From positions 1 through 64,000 of the forward strand of contig NZ_JAJAFR010000018.1 of the NCBI RefSeq assembly GCF_020734105.1: a DNA stretch of 64,000 nt. Reading direction: 5' to 3'. Every line of letters begins with the position of its first letter. Positions within the stretch are counted from its first letter, which is position 1. The position numbers and the translations under genes were made by a program. A model generated the notes under the pieces. It was not told the DNA's origin. It made no database searches and saw only the letters and a list, made by a program, of their open reading frames with translations. This document shows positions 28,218 to 37,763 of the stretch, piece by piece. The stretch comes from Alkalihalobacillus deserti. GTDB lineage: Bacteria; Bacillota; Bacilli; Bacillales; Bacillaceae_D.

Positions 28218-30506
28218 CTACTCCTTTTCATACACAAACCCACCAAAATCGTCTAACCCTAGCTTGTATATTTTTTGTTCAGATGGGATATGGATTAATA
28301 ACTCTTCGTTACGTTTTCCAAATCTCATTATTTTTTCAATGAATTCCACAAATTTTATGGCATCCTCTTCATCCTTTTTATTAGGACAATAACCATTCTG
28401 TACATTTAACAATAACTCATAAAGAGGATAATCAATTTCCACTAATTGCTTCTCCTTAATTTCCCCTCCATGATAAGCAATTGTAAGTGTCTGTTTAAAA
28501 CTTGTTAACACATCATCATGATTCGTTGTTAGATGGTCAATGCTTGGCCTTAGGTCTATGAATTGAGCTACTCTGAACTTTTCATTTGCTTTATTTAAAT
28601 AGATATAACTCTTTTTGGGACTCCCTTTCCATTTGAAGATTGATGTCTTTACTTCATCATAAAGAGTTCTAATCATGGTTATCTCTTTTTTATTAAAGAA
28701 ATACAAGTGATTCATATATTTTTTATAGGCAATTGGCGTTGCGTTAATTGCAAATTCTCTATTACTTAAGTAAGTTAAGCGTATAAGTGCTTGTGTAAAT
28801 ACATTTGCAGAATACGAGCTAACTTCTTCTTGATTAGTGATAGGATTCAACCATTCTTGAACTGTTGAAATATCCTTAATGTAATTTGTTATCAGCTCTT
28901 GCCAATCACTAAATGTGTTAACATCAATAATAACTTTATCAACTGCTTCAGTACGTATATGAATTGGATCTAACTCCACCATCGTTCGTAAAATAAATGA
29001 CCGCTCACGACGTCTAAATAATAAGTTAGGGACGGTATGATTTAGCTTCTCAAATTGAGTCCACTCACCATCAAGCTTTTCCTCGTATTGGTCAGGAAGA
29101 ATAAGATCTGCGATGAAGTTATAGAATGCACGTGCCGAGATAACTAATTTGTACTTAACAATTGCTTGGATAATCAACTGAATGATCGTTTGTTGAACAT
29201 CCTTGTTTAAAAGAAATTCGTAATTCTCATGGATAATAAGCTTATGATTGAGCTTAAGATCTTCTTGATAAGCGATATAAAAAGGGTTATTTTCATCTTC
29301 TGAAAAAACTCGTTCAACAATCGTTGCGAAGAATGTTGATGTTGGACCCTCTTTTGTTAATTCGTATGCATGATAATCGCTGAAACCTACTAAATGAAAT
29401 GACTGCTCACTATACTTAGTGGTTACATTTGGAGAAAATAAATGACTATTATCAATAAACTGTTTCAATCCATTAAAAGTCTTACCTTCATGCTCTTGAG
29501 TAATGAAATTATGTAAAACTCCTAAGTTGATAGCCAGGATAATATGGTCATTTGAATCTGAAATCTTCTCATCTGAGAATCCATCCAAAAGTTCAGACAA
29601 TGTCTCAATTGCATTCATATTTGGACTGAAACTTTCAGTAGCATCATTTAAAACCTGAAACCCTTCAAGGAGCTGAGGTTTATTCTCATTTAAATAAGCA
29701 AGTAAATGTGATTTCCCATCTCCTACACTTCCGCATAAAAGGATCAACTGAGGCCCATGTTCACTCTGCGCTTTCTCAAGTATACTTTCAAAGTCCTTTT
29801 GAATTTTACGCTCAACATGCATATAATCCTTAAACCTACTAAATGAATTAGCATTTTCAACAGCTTCTTGGGCCGAATCTTGAAGCCTTCTCATTTCTCT
29901 TAACAAGTAGCTCTTACCAACAGGAAGGCTAAGATCGATAATATTGTCTTGCTCTTCTTCACTCTCCGGCTTTTCCTGTGTGACTTCTGAATGAACCTCA
30001 ACTTCTTTTTGAACATTTCCATGCTCTTTTAAAGCCTCATGTATAAAACTAGTTATATCCTCTTTACTTAATTCCGCTTTTGGAGGCTTCGGATTACGAT
30101 ACTCCGGAATAGCAATGTTTTCCGTCGAATAAACTTCCGTGTACCATGTTGCCAATTTATGCATCATTTTATATACTTTTAAAGCATCGAAAATATCATC
30201 AAAGTCTGCATTATGAACTGCCTTATTTCCTGAAATCCTAATTGTATCAAGAGCTTGTTGTATATCTCTGGTTAATACACCTTCTTTAGAGAGATGATTA
30301 ATTCGCTCAAATGCTGAAGGAAATTGATATTCATCATATTCTTCTATTACAAATACATCTTTTATTATCTCTTCTGCAAAGAGCCTCGCTCTGAACATAG
30401 CTCCTTGTGGGTCTGAGAATATAATCTCTTCCATTTTCTCTGCTGTTTCAGCAGCCTTTTCATTTAATGCCTCAAGGAAACTCAGTAGGTAATTTGAATT
30501 ACTCAA
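28218..30506 (-). CDS. dptF: DptF, P-loop ATPase of phosphorothioate-dependent restriction
   Basis: The 762-residue protein has an N-terminal helical domain (about 1-140) like the DUF4145/HEPN-type domain of restriction subunits, an acidic linker (about 150-190), and a P-loop ATPase with LLCGSVGDGKSHLLAYL near residue 258. The extra N-terminal domain makes it longer than short DptF forms. The start is TTG with a weak GGGGTTGTG upstream, implying low translation. It is the first gene of the three-gene minus-strand restriction operon. Confidence 0.86.
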   Translation of the reverse strand: MSNSNYLLSFLEALNEKAAETAEKMEEIIFSDPQGAMFRARLFAEEIIKDVFVIEEYDEYQFPSAFERINHLSKEGVLTRDIQQALDTIRISGNKAVHNADFDDIFDALKVYKMMHKLATWYTEVYSTENIAIPEYRNPKPPKAELSKEDITSFIHEALKEHGNVQKEVEVHSEVTQEKPESEEEQDNIIDLSLPVGKSYLLREMRRLQDSAQEAVENANSFSRFKDYMHVERKIQKDFESILEKAQSEHGPQLILLCGSVGDGKSHLLAYLNENKPQLLEGFQVLNDATESFSPNMNAIETLSELLDGFSDEKISDSNDHIILAINLGVLHNFITQEHEGKTFNGLKQFIDNSHLFSPNVTTKYSEQSFHLVGFSDYHAYELTKEGPTSTFFATIVERVFSEDENNPFYIAYQEDLKLNHKLIIHENYEFLLNKDVQQTIIQLIIQAIVKYKLVISARAFYNFIADLILPDQYEEKLDGEWTQFEKLNHTVPNLLFRRRERSFILRTMVELDPIHIRTEAVDKVIIDVNTFSDWQELITNYIKDISTVQEWLNPITNQEEVSSYSANVFTQALIRLTYLSNREFAINATPIAYKKYMNHLYFFNKKEITMIRTLYDEVKTSIFKWKGSPKKSYIYLNKANEKFRVAQFIDLRPSIDHLTTNHDDVLTSFKQTLTIAYHGGEIKEKQLVEIDYPLYELLLNVQNGYCPNKKDEEDAIKFVEFIEKIMRFGKRNEELLIHIPSEQKIYKLGLDDFGGFVYEKE

Positions 30507-30594
30507 AATTCACAACCCCAATCAATTATTTCGATAAAAATAAACACTTTACATATTTTGTCGATTCTTATTAAATTTTAACATATATTTTGTG

Positions 30595-30623
30595 ATTATT
30601 CCTGTCCAAGGATTTATTGACAA
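30595..30623 (-). promoter_or_regulatory. candidate promoter of the dptFGH operon
   Basis: Minus-strand -35 TTGTCA (30618-30623), 17-nt spacer and -10 AATAAT (30595-30600), about 90 nt upstream of the dptF start. The spacer between the dpt operon and the next operon (30507-30797) contains no gene. Confidence 0.4.
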
Positions 30624-30672
30624 ATTTATTAAATATGTACTTGCCGCCATGGTTTATACGGCTTAATGTAAT

Positions 30673-30700
30673 AAGCGTTTCTGCTGCTGCAGAAACGCTT
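30673..30700 (-). terminator. hairpin terminator of the nine-gene operon
   Basis: An 11-bp perfect stem (AAGCGTTTCTG / CAGAAACGCTT) with a 6-nt loop lies about 100 nt beyond the last gene of the operon. The T tract is short, so it may be a weak terminator letting some transcription pass into dptF. Confidence 0.6.
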
Positions 30701-30797
30701 TCTGTTAGTTGACAACAACTATAAACGAAAATCTTCTTTCATAATTCTTTAGGGGATCGTAATGATTAGCATCCTACGTAAGCTATGAACTATTAAC

Positions 30798-31469
30798 TTA
30801 ACGTCTAGGACTTATACTTAAAACATTTAGTAATTTATAATGCTTTAACCATTCTAATACTTTTGGTGTTAGGTGTTGAACGGTTGCCTCTGATCTATAT
30901 ACTTTTTCAAGAAATTGAATAATATCGTTATTTAAGTTGAGGCTTGTAATAATGCTGTTACCTTGACTTATAGAGTGCTCCAATTGGGTGAAACTTTTTT
31001 CATCGGGTTTTCTTTCAAGAAGTACATTTAGATTTTTGATAAGCACACCGACTTGTTGTTCGTGTTTTAATAGATCTTTTAATATTTCTAAGATGTTTAT
31101 AATTGGGTTTATCTTTTCAGCTGCTATCTTTCTCCATGCAACTTCTAAATTTTCAAGGTAATCCGTCAAACCAACTTTAATGTCCATAATCTCTTTCTCT
31201 GTAGGAATTGTTCCAGAGTCAATCGTTGCTGTTAGCTGTTCCAATCTCTTGCTATAACTCTTCGACTTAATAGATGTATCAAGTCGAATATCCCTTTTTA
31301 GGAATTCCGTTTTCAAAGCGTTTGCTTTTGCCCCTAATGAATAAACATCATCAAGAAATCTATCTAAGGTTTCCACTCGTCTATTATTCTGCTTTATATC
31401 ATTTAGTTCTAAGCTATGAGTAATTACATCGACAGTCTCATCAATTTTATTTAATAGCATATTCTTCAT
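30798..31469 (-). CDS. coiled-coil protein, last gene of the nine-gene operon
   Basis: The 223-residue product is nearly all helix with heptad-like spacing (residues about 1-60 and 85-180), and no catalytic residues are apparent. Its start overlaps the upstream ATPase gene by 23 nt, the tightest coupling in the operon, so the two proteins are probably made together and may form a complex. By position it could be the counterpart of dpdI, but sequence recognition is too weak to name it. Confidence 0.72.
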   Translation of the reverse strand: MKNMLLNKIDETVDVITHSLELNDIKQNNRRVETLDRFLDDVYSLGAKANALKTEFLKRDIRLDTSIKSKSYSKRLEQLTATIDSGTIPTEKEIMDIKVGLTDYLENLEVAWRKIAAEKINPIINILEILKDLLKHEQQVGVLIKNLNVLLERKPDEKSFTQLEHSISQGNSIITSLNLNNDIIQFLEKVYRSEATVQHLTPKVLEWLKHYKLLNVLSISPRR

Positions 31470-34400
31470 TATCTCCTAAATTCGTTAAAGATTGATGTAC
31501 CTTCTTTACATTCTTTTTTAAATTTTCGAGATTATTATTGTAATCTTCTACTTGAATTTTATTAGATTTAATTAAGCTATTATATTTGTTAGAGAACTGT
31601 GTTACGATCTGGTCCGTTTTCAAGAGAAGCGTCAGATAATCAACTAAGGAATGATATGAAAATCTAGAGATATCGACCATGTTTTTTAAATCATTACTTT
31701 TGACTTCATCTATTCTCTGAAGAGTAAAACGAATTATATCAGCGAATTGCTGGATCTCTTCGTCACTAACCAAAACATGTTTAAAGTCTTCTTCGGAATA
31801 ATATTCTTTTGCTTTCCCTCGCAATGTAGTTTCTAAGAACGATTTTATCTTATAAAACGATTTTTCGACCTCATCGTCTACATCAACATATTGTTTAATT
31901 TTATCAATTACAGTGTTAAATTGGTCGACTTCAGATTTCAACAGCTTAGGTAGTAAATCCCTTTGTTGTTTTGCTAAATTGTAGGAAACATACAGCTGGG
32001 AGTTAAGAGAAGCTACATCAGGCAATTTATCTATAGTCCAGTTTACCTTACCTAAGTCACTAATTTCTTGTAAGATTGGCTGGGCGTTAATAAAGAGCTT
32101 CGTTGAGTCGGCTTTGGCCTCACCTAATAAAATGTTTGAGTTTTTAATTAGGAAATCATTATTATTTTTTATCTCCTGGTCTTTTAAAGGTCTTAAAAGA
32201 TTATGCCAACTATCAGAATGATCGGTATTACGACTTAATTGGGAAGTATTAATCAATTTAAGATAAAGTTCTTCCACTGTTTCTTTTCCGTCTATTTGAC
32301 CGTTTAAAACGCAGACATAGTATTGATTATACACTGCCCACTTCATCATACTCCACGATCCGCCATCTTCCGTATTCGTTATGATTTTTACTAAATGATC
32401 CATATTTTCTGAAATCCAATTATAGACAAGTAATAAATAATCAGTCGAATTTGCAAAGTCCCAAGTGCCCTCGCCTAAAAATTTATACGCTAGGATCGAT
32501 TCTATAAATTGATAATTTAGCTTATTTCTCTCTAATACCAAGCCTGATGTGTTAACCTCTACCGTTTGACCTTCAATCCCAATTCGATTAATAGAGTTAT
32601 TTCCAAAAAAGTTACTTACTAAGAAAATTGAAACTCCATAATTCTGCCAAGGGATGAATGAATTTAAAAAATTCACTATTTCAAGTCTTACTATTTTGTG
32701 ATTTGAAAGGGCTCCATTTTGCTCGTACCAGTCACGCAGTACTTTACGCTCTTGCTCATATTTGGAATGAACAACAGGTTGGACTTTCACTTGTTTTGTA
32801 CTTTTATTGTTGTCAGTCGGCTTCGTGAGTATTGGCTTTGCTGATTTATCGTCCGGTGGAAGTGTTTCATTAAGTTGTTCTTTCCCTTTGATCGGTGAAA
32901 GGTGAAAGGTTTCAAACACTTCTATTGGTAAATCCCCTATTCTCACTTCACCGTCAACTGTAGTTCTAAAAGCAGTTCTATTTCCCCAAACTCTCAGTAA
33001 ACAACTTATTTCATCTGCATGTTCTGGAGATTGATTATCTAACAATGTTTTATGCAACTCTTCCGCCCACTGGGGAATATCATAATAGTTTCTAAAGTCC
33101 TGCCACTTTCCAGGAAAGGCTATAGGATTTTGCAAGTATCGTTCATACACATGTTTAATAATTTGCTTAAGAAAAACACGTGGTGTCTTTTCCTCTAATG
33201 TTTGATATAGCTGAGTGATCGCTCTTTTATTGAAAGGAAATAAGCTAATTTCCCCTAACAAAGGGTCTTTAAAGATAGTCCATGTATGTTTCTCATACAA
33301 AGTTGAAATAGGTAAGTTAGACGAATTTGCACCAGATGTTAACCAATGGGTTAATACGTCACTTTTCGTATTGATGGCATTCAAATAACGAGCGGCCAAG
33401 ATTACGACGTCGTCTTCTGTTGCAAATAATGAATCTAATTCAATAAAGATTCTTCCTGTCACTCGTTGCTTTAAGTTATCAGGAAAGAATGAGTTGTAAT
33501 AAGATGTAGTAGTACCTATAACTGAAAAAAGCCTGCAAATTTCCTCATTGTTGTGATTTGACACGTTGAGCGCTTCAATTAACGATCGATCAATTCCAGT
33601 AAATGAGGTAATGTCTTCAATAAATAAAGTTAACACTTTATCATTTTTCTTTAGATGTTTCCGAAGATCATAGATGATTTGTCTAAAATCTTCTCCGCTC
33701 ATTTGAAGACAGAGTTGAATAACTGAATCAATGTACGTATTTAAATATTCACTTACCCGTACTCTAAAATCTTCTTTGCGGTAGATATCTTTAGCAAAAC
33801 TACTCGCACTTCGTGTAACATCTTCATAATCCTCAATTTCTTCTCTAAACTCTAAAGAAATTTTAAAATCGTCCGGTGTAAATCTAGCGTCAAACTCATT
33901 TTGTCGTTCATCCTTCGCATTAGAAGAAATCTTATGGAATAACCTAGTGAAAGGACCATTTTTGGTAGCAAATAAATGCTCCATAGCATAATTACATTTA
34001 ATAAATTCAATTAATTTATCAGATTCTCTTTTACTAATAATGCAATCAGTAAAATCTGTTTTCGACTCTAGCTTTGTTAATAAATTATTTTTTATTGAAA
34101 ATAGAAGTTCATTATCATCAAGTAATTCCTTTGCAAGTGATAACTTTTTTGAAATTTCTTCGTTATTTATTTCACTTAGAGCCTCTGATTGTAAGATTTG
34201 CATTATTGCTGATTTTAATGTGTTTTGGTGCCTCTTAATCGAAACGATAACTTCATTTGAATCTTTGTGAATCATATATTTTTCCATGACCCAACGAATA
34301 AAGTGAGACTTACCAGAACCACTATCTCCTTGAACCACTAAAAAATTATGTTTATTCGCTTCTTTTATTAAGTAATCAGAGAAAAAATCTTCTTCGTTGA

Positions 34401-34551
34401 TACTTTTCTCGATATCATTGCCTATGCCGCTGGAAGTATATTTTAAACCCGTAAAAGGTAAATGAGTCGCAAGGAATTCCGCTGGGGACGTATACGTAGC
34501 ATCATTTACTATTACTTCATCTAATCGCTTTAGAAGTTGTTCGTTATTCAA
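31447..34551 (-). CDS. large P-loop ATPase, DpdH-like
   Basis: The 1034-residue protein has Walker A VVQGDSGSGKSHFIRWV near residue 75-90 and a Walker B-like LTLFIEDITSFTGID near 310, followed by a sensor-like region SVIGTTTSYYNSFF. The remaining 600 residues are helical with long coiled segments near the C-terminus. Size, motifs and position after a small winged-helix gene match DpdH of 7-deazaguanine DNA islands, where the function is unknown but defence-related. TTG start with GGGGGGAG; it overlaps the upstream gene by 8 nt. It is also similar in style to DptF, the P-loop protein of the neighbouring operon. Confidence 0.68.
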   Translation of the reverse strand: MNNEQLLKRLDEVIVNDATYTSPAEFLATHLPFTGLKYTSSGIGNDIEKSINEEDFFSDYLIKEANKHNFLVVQGDSGSGKSHFIRWVMEKYMIHKDSNEVIVSIKRHQNTLKSAIMQILQSEALSEINNEEISKKLSLAKELLDDNELLFSIKNNLLTKLESKTDFTDCIISKRESDKLIEFIKCNYAMEHLFATKNGPFTRLFHKISSNAKDERQNEFDARFTPDDFKISLEFREEIEDYEDVTRSASSFAKDIYRKEDFRVRVSEYLNTYIDSVIQLCLQMSGEDFRQIIYDLRKHLKKNDKVLTLFIEDITSFTGIDRSLIEALNVSNHNNEEICRLFSVIGTTTSYYNSFFPDNLKQRVTGRIFIELDSLFATEDDVVILAARYLNAINTKSDVLTHWLTSGANSSNLPISTLYEKHTWTIFKDPLLGEISLFPFNKRAITQLYQTLEEKTPRVFLKQIIKHVYERYLQNPIAFPGKWQDFRNYYDIPQWAEELHKTLLDNQSPEHADEISCLLRVWGNRTAFRTTVDGEVRIGDLPIEVFETFHLSPIKGKEQLNETLPPDDKSAKPILTKPTDNNKSTKQVKVQPVVHSKYEQERKVLRDWYEQNGALSNHKIVRLEIVNFLNSFIPWQNYGVSIFLVSNFFGNNSINRIGIEGQTVEVNTSGLVLERNKLNYQFIESILAYKFLGEGTWDFANSTDYLLLVYNWISENMDHLVKIITNTEDGGSWSMMKWAVYNQYYVCVLNGQIDGKETVEELYLKLINTSQLSRNTDHSDSWHNLLRPLKDQEIKNNNDFLIKNSNILLGEAKADSTKLFINAQPILQEISDLGKVNWTIDKLPDVASLNSQLYVSYNLAKQQRDLLPKLLKSEVDQFNTVIDKIKQYVDVDDEVEKSFYKIKSFLETTLRGKAKEYYSEEDFKHVLVSDEEIQQFADIIRFTLQRIDEVKSNDLKNMVDISRFSYHSLVDYLTLLLKTDQIVTQFSNKYNSLIKSNKIQVEDYNNNLENLKKNVKKVHQSLTNLGDNEEYAIK

Positions 34552-35326
34552 TATGCTCCCCCCTTATATTAATATGGGTTGCTTTTTGGTCTACCTCATG
34601 AAACACACTTGGTGTTAAACTCCAAATGTTTACATAATCTTGATGATACTCTAATTTTATTACCCCTTGATCATGTAAATCTCGTAAAGCCATAGATAGA
34701 AAAACAGATATGGAGTTATCGTGTAAACATCCGTTGAACTCCGGACATTTATTCTTTAACCAAGTGAAAAATTCTTGTAATGGCACCCACTTATCTATCT
34801 TTAATTCGTCCGCATAATACTGAATGATATCTTTGATCCTTAAAGACGAATTAGGAACAAAAATCTTATTATGCAAATTACCGATGCCCAGAAAAACAGC
34901 CCATAATCGCCACTGCAAATGAAAATTTGCATTTCCTTCCCGAACCAAGTCTGGGTTTTCTTTGTTGTAATCATTCACCTTTATGCCTAGAATTTTTTCA
35001 TCTTGGCTGACTACCCACTCAGTAAACAAATAGAAAATTGTCTTATCACCGGAAAATAAAATGGAGTTTAGTTTCATTCTAAAGTTTTGAATAGAATGAA
35101 TATCTTCCTTGTTGATATTTAACTCATATTTACCAGCAGCGTTTTCAGAAACCCACCCACATGTCTTTGCATAGTTTAAGACTGGACTTAACTCTCCCTC
35201 ATTACTTAAAGGTTGTACTAAATGTCTTAATTCCTCTCGAGTGTATTGTTTATACTCTATTAATTTTAATATTGCATATAGTCGATCAGGCAATACTTCT
35301 AATTTAAAATTAGTATCAATTTGCAT
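34544..35326 (-). CDS. winged-helix-like protein, DpdG-like
   Basis: The 260-residue product has two helix-turn-helix-like blocks: residues about 12-70 (LYAILKLIEYKQYTREEL, then a strand pair with YELNIN) and about 170-245, ending LEYHQDYVNIWSLTP. No enzyme motif is visible. It sits between the RecQ-type helicase and the large ATPase, overlapping the first by 11 nt and the second by 8 nt, which is the place of dpdG in Dpd clusters. A DNA-recognition or scaffold role is inferred. Confidence 0.62.
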   Translation of the reverse strand: MQIDTNFKLEVLPDRLYAILKLIEYKQYTREELRHLVQPLSNEGELSPVLNYAKTCGWVSENAAGKYELNINKEDIHSIQNFRMKLNSILFSGDKTIFYLFTEWVVSQDEKILGIKVNDYNKENPDLVREGNANFHLQWRLWAVFLGIGNLHNKIFVPNSSLRIKDIIQYYADELKIDKWVPLQEFFTWLKNKCPEFNGCLHDNSISVFLSMALRDLHDQGVIKLEYHQDYVNIWSLTPSVFHEVDQKATHINIRGEHIE

Positions 35327-37763
35327 GGAGTCCCCCGCTACAATTCTTTATTGGCCCATCTACTAAATCACGTAGTTTTCGCGCCTCGCTCTTAATAAAC
35401 AAATCCTTCATCGTGACATAGATATATTTGTTGTTTTCCATCTGTCTCTGATTATTTTTTATATAGGAATAAATCTTGTCTGTTTTAGTAGAGCTGCCTT
35501 TCAAAACAACACAAACAATTCCACTTAGAATAAGATCGTCTCCAGAAAGAACTTCATTAAATTCATAGACGATCACTTCTACTTTATTTAAATAATTAAA
35601 CATGACTTCATTTCTGTTCTCCACTAATAACACGTCAAATTGATGCTCCGATAAATAACGAGGATTAAATTCCCCTTCATACTCATAAATCGATTCTCTG
35701 AGCATAAATTGGTCACTATTTCGGTATTGCTTCAGATAGCTCAGAAAATCCATACGGCCTTCACTGATTGTAATATGCTGCTTACTAAAAGTAGCTTTCC
35801 GCTGTTTCACTCTACACGATGGGCATGTACGACATGCCCTTGTTGTATAGGTGTATACATTTTCATAGTGGTACCCAAAGCAAGTTTTTTTGGCTTCCTT
35901 AAACATCGCTCTTATAAAAGAAACTTGATCGTTTATTTTGCTTCGTTCTGCTTCCCTCGGGCCATCAATTTTAGTTAAAAAGTCAGATTCGGAATGTGTA
36001 ATACCTAAATCTTTAATTTTAATCAGAGTATTATATTCGGAATTCCCTATCCACTCTGCATCTAAAATTTCGATCAAATTGTTTCTTTGCAAGAACAACA
36101 AGACATATCCATACCAGTTTGCAAATAATCTACCCGTAAACTCTTCCTTCCTGTTAAGGGGCTTAACCATTGTATTTACTACTAATTTGTCTCCGCCTTC
36201 TATAGTTACAGGTTGTTGGATTAGGTCGATGAATTTCTCTCTGATTTTTTCTGTCGTTAACACTTTGCTATTTGTTAAATGATTTACTAACTTTATATCC
36301 TCTAATTGGTAGAGTAAAGAAATAGATAAGCTTGGAAAACCATCTCTCCCCCCTCTACCAACTTCTTGATAAAAACGGTCAAGACTTGGTGGCATATATA
36401 AATGAACCACTGCTCTCACATCTTTTTTGTCCATACCAACACCAAAAGCAGATGTGGCGACGATAATATCGATTTCATCATTTTTCCACTTGGTAATAAT
36501 TTCTTGCCTGTCTTCATTACTAGTATCTCCAGTGAATACAGCTACACGAGAATAGTGGTTATCCTTAATAATCGATGCATACTTTTCAGCATCAGCTCGA
36601 GTCCCCACATACACAATAAAAGGTCTTGGGATTTTAGGTAGAAGCTCAGCGAAGTATTGATTTCTTTTTGCATTTCCTTCGCAATGTTTATAGTAATACT
36701 GTATTTCATCTCGGAGAGTATCCGTTCTTATTTCTACTAAATTAGTTTTTTCTGAAAACAATTCTTTTAGAAGGTCTGTACTCTCTTCTGATAATGTTGC
36801 TGATAGAAGAATGGTCTTTAATTTGCCATTTGTTCGTTCTAGTAATTTTCTTCTCATGACTGCTAACATTTGAAAATCGATTCTGAACAGATCTCCCCAT
36901 TCGTCAATAATATGTGCCTCATCAATTACCAACCGATTTAATTGATTATCCGTTGCTAAATCGAATAAAACTTGTTTAAACCAAGGCCTTAACACGACTT
37001 CAGGGGAAGTGAAAATCAAAGAGACCGTTCCATTTTTTACATCTTTTTCGATTTCTTTTCTTTGGCTGGTTGAAACTCCAGAGTGAATAACGCGAACGCT
37101 TAGTTCATTATCGGTATACGCAGCAGATATATTTTGTTGTTGGTCCATTGTTAAGGAAACGGTAGGGACAATGACTACTGTTACACCAGATTTGTCATAA
37201 AACGCAGGCATTTGAAAAACAAGAGATTTTCCGCCACCTGTTCTTAGTGCTGCTATTAACGTACTACCTTCTTTTTGTGTTAGCGCTGCATGTACCAAGT
37301 ATTTTTGACCTTTAGAAGTGTATTCTTTGTAACCTGTCATATGATACAAAAAGCCATCACCAGCAACACGATGGTCGGAACCATATTGATAGTTATAGAT
37401 CTCGTTAATTTCTTCACCAACTTCTAACCAAGAAGGATAATCAGAAGTACAAGAAATTTCAACTACATCACCAAAATGATAAGAGCGTATTCCAAAATAC
37501 TCGATATTAGTGGAGATGTTGCTAAATACATTCTCTGGTAATTGTAGTTTACTGTTTGAGATTAATAGATAGTGCCTGAGATTGGCGAGAAAGTCACGCA
37601 GTCCATTACCAGTTTGCAAATAATACTCATAACAGTTTATTGTTCTTTTCACAACAGGATCTATTGGTTCAGCTGCACTATTCTTATTAATTTCTTCAAT
37701 AGCAATTTTCGGGTTTACTTTTCTCGAGAATACATCCTCTAAAATAGTTTTATATTGTATCAC
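35316..37763 (-). CDS. RecQ-type DEAH helicase, DpdF-like
   Basis: After a unique N-terminal domain of about 150 residues, the 815-residue protein shows the RecQ helicase core: LRTGGGKSLVFQMPA near 175, LVIDEAHIIDEWG near 278, LLSATLS, FGVGMDKKDVRAVVHL and VGRGGRDG near 470. A Cys cluster ACRTCPSCR near 645 resembles the RecQ zinc site. Family members unwind DNA 3' to 5'. The GTG start overlaps the SNF2 gene stop (GTGA). The match in order with dpdE-dpdF supports the DpdF reading; RecQ-like helicases also occur in other defence systems. Confidence 0.8.
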   Translation of the reverse strand: MIQYKTILEDVFSRKVNPKIAIEEINKNSAAEPIDPVVKRTINCYEYYLQTGNGLRDFLANLRHYLLISNSKLQLPENVFSNISTNIEYFGIRSYHFGDVVEISCTSDYPSWLEVGEEINEIYNYQYGSDHRVAGDGFLYHMTGYKEYTSKGQKYLVHAALTQKEGSTLIAALRTGGGKSLVFQMPAFYDKSGVTVVIVPTVSLTMDQQQNISAAYTDNELSVRVIHSGVSTSQRKEIEKDVKNGTVSLIFTSPEVVLRPWFKQVLFDLATDNQLNRLVIDEAHIIDEWGDLFRIDFQMLAVMRRKLLERTNGKLKTILLSATLSEESTDLLKELFSEKTNLVEIRTDTLRDEIQYYYKHCEGNAKRNQYFAELLPKIPRPFIVYVGTRADAEKYASIIKDNHYSRVAVFTGDTSNEDRQEIITKWKNDEIDIIVATSAFGVGMDKKDVRAVVHLYMPPSLDRFYQEVGRGGRDGFPSLSISLLYQLEDIKLVNHLTNSKVLTTEKIREKFIDLIQQPVTIEGGDKLVVNTMVKPLNRKEEFTGRLFANWYGYVLLFLQRNNLIEILDAEWIGNSEYNTLIKIKDLGITHSESDFLTKIDGPREAERSKINDQVSFIRAMFKEAKKTCFGYHYENVYTYTTRACRTCPSCRVKQRKATFSKQHITISEGRMDFLSYLKQYRNSDQFMLRESIYEYEGEFNPRYLSEHQFDVLLVENRNEVMFNYLNKVEVIVYEFNEVLSGDDLILSGIVCVVLKGSSTKTDKIYSYIKNNQRQMENNKYIYVTMKDLFIKSEARKLRDLVDGPIKNCSGGLHAN

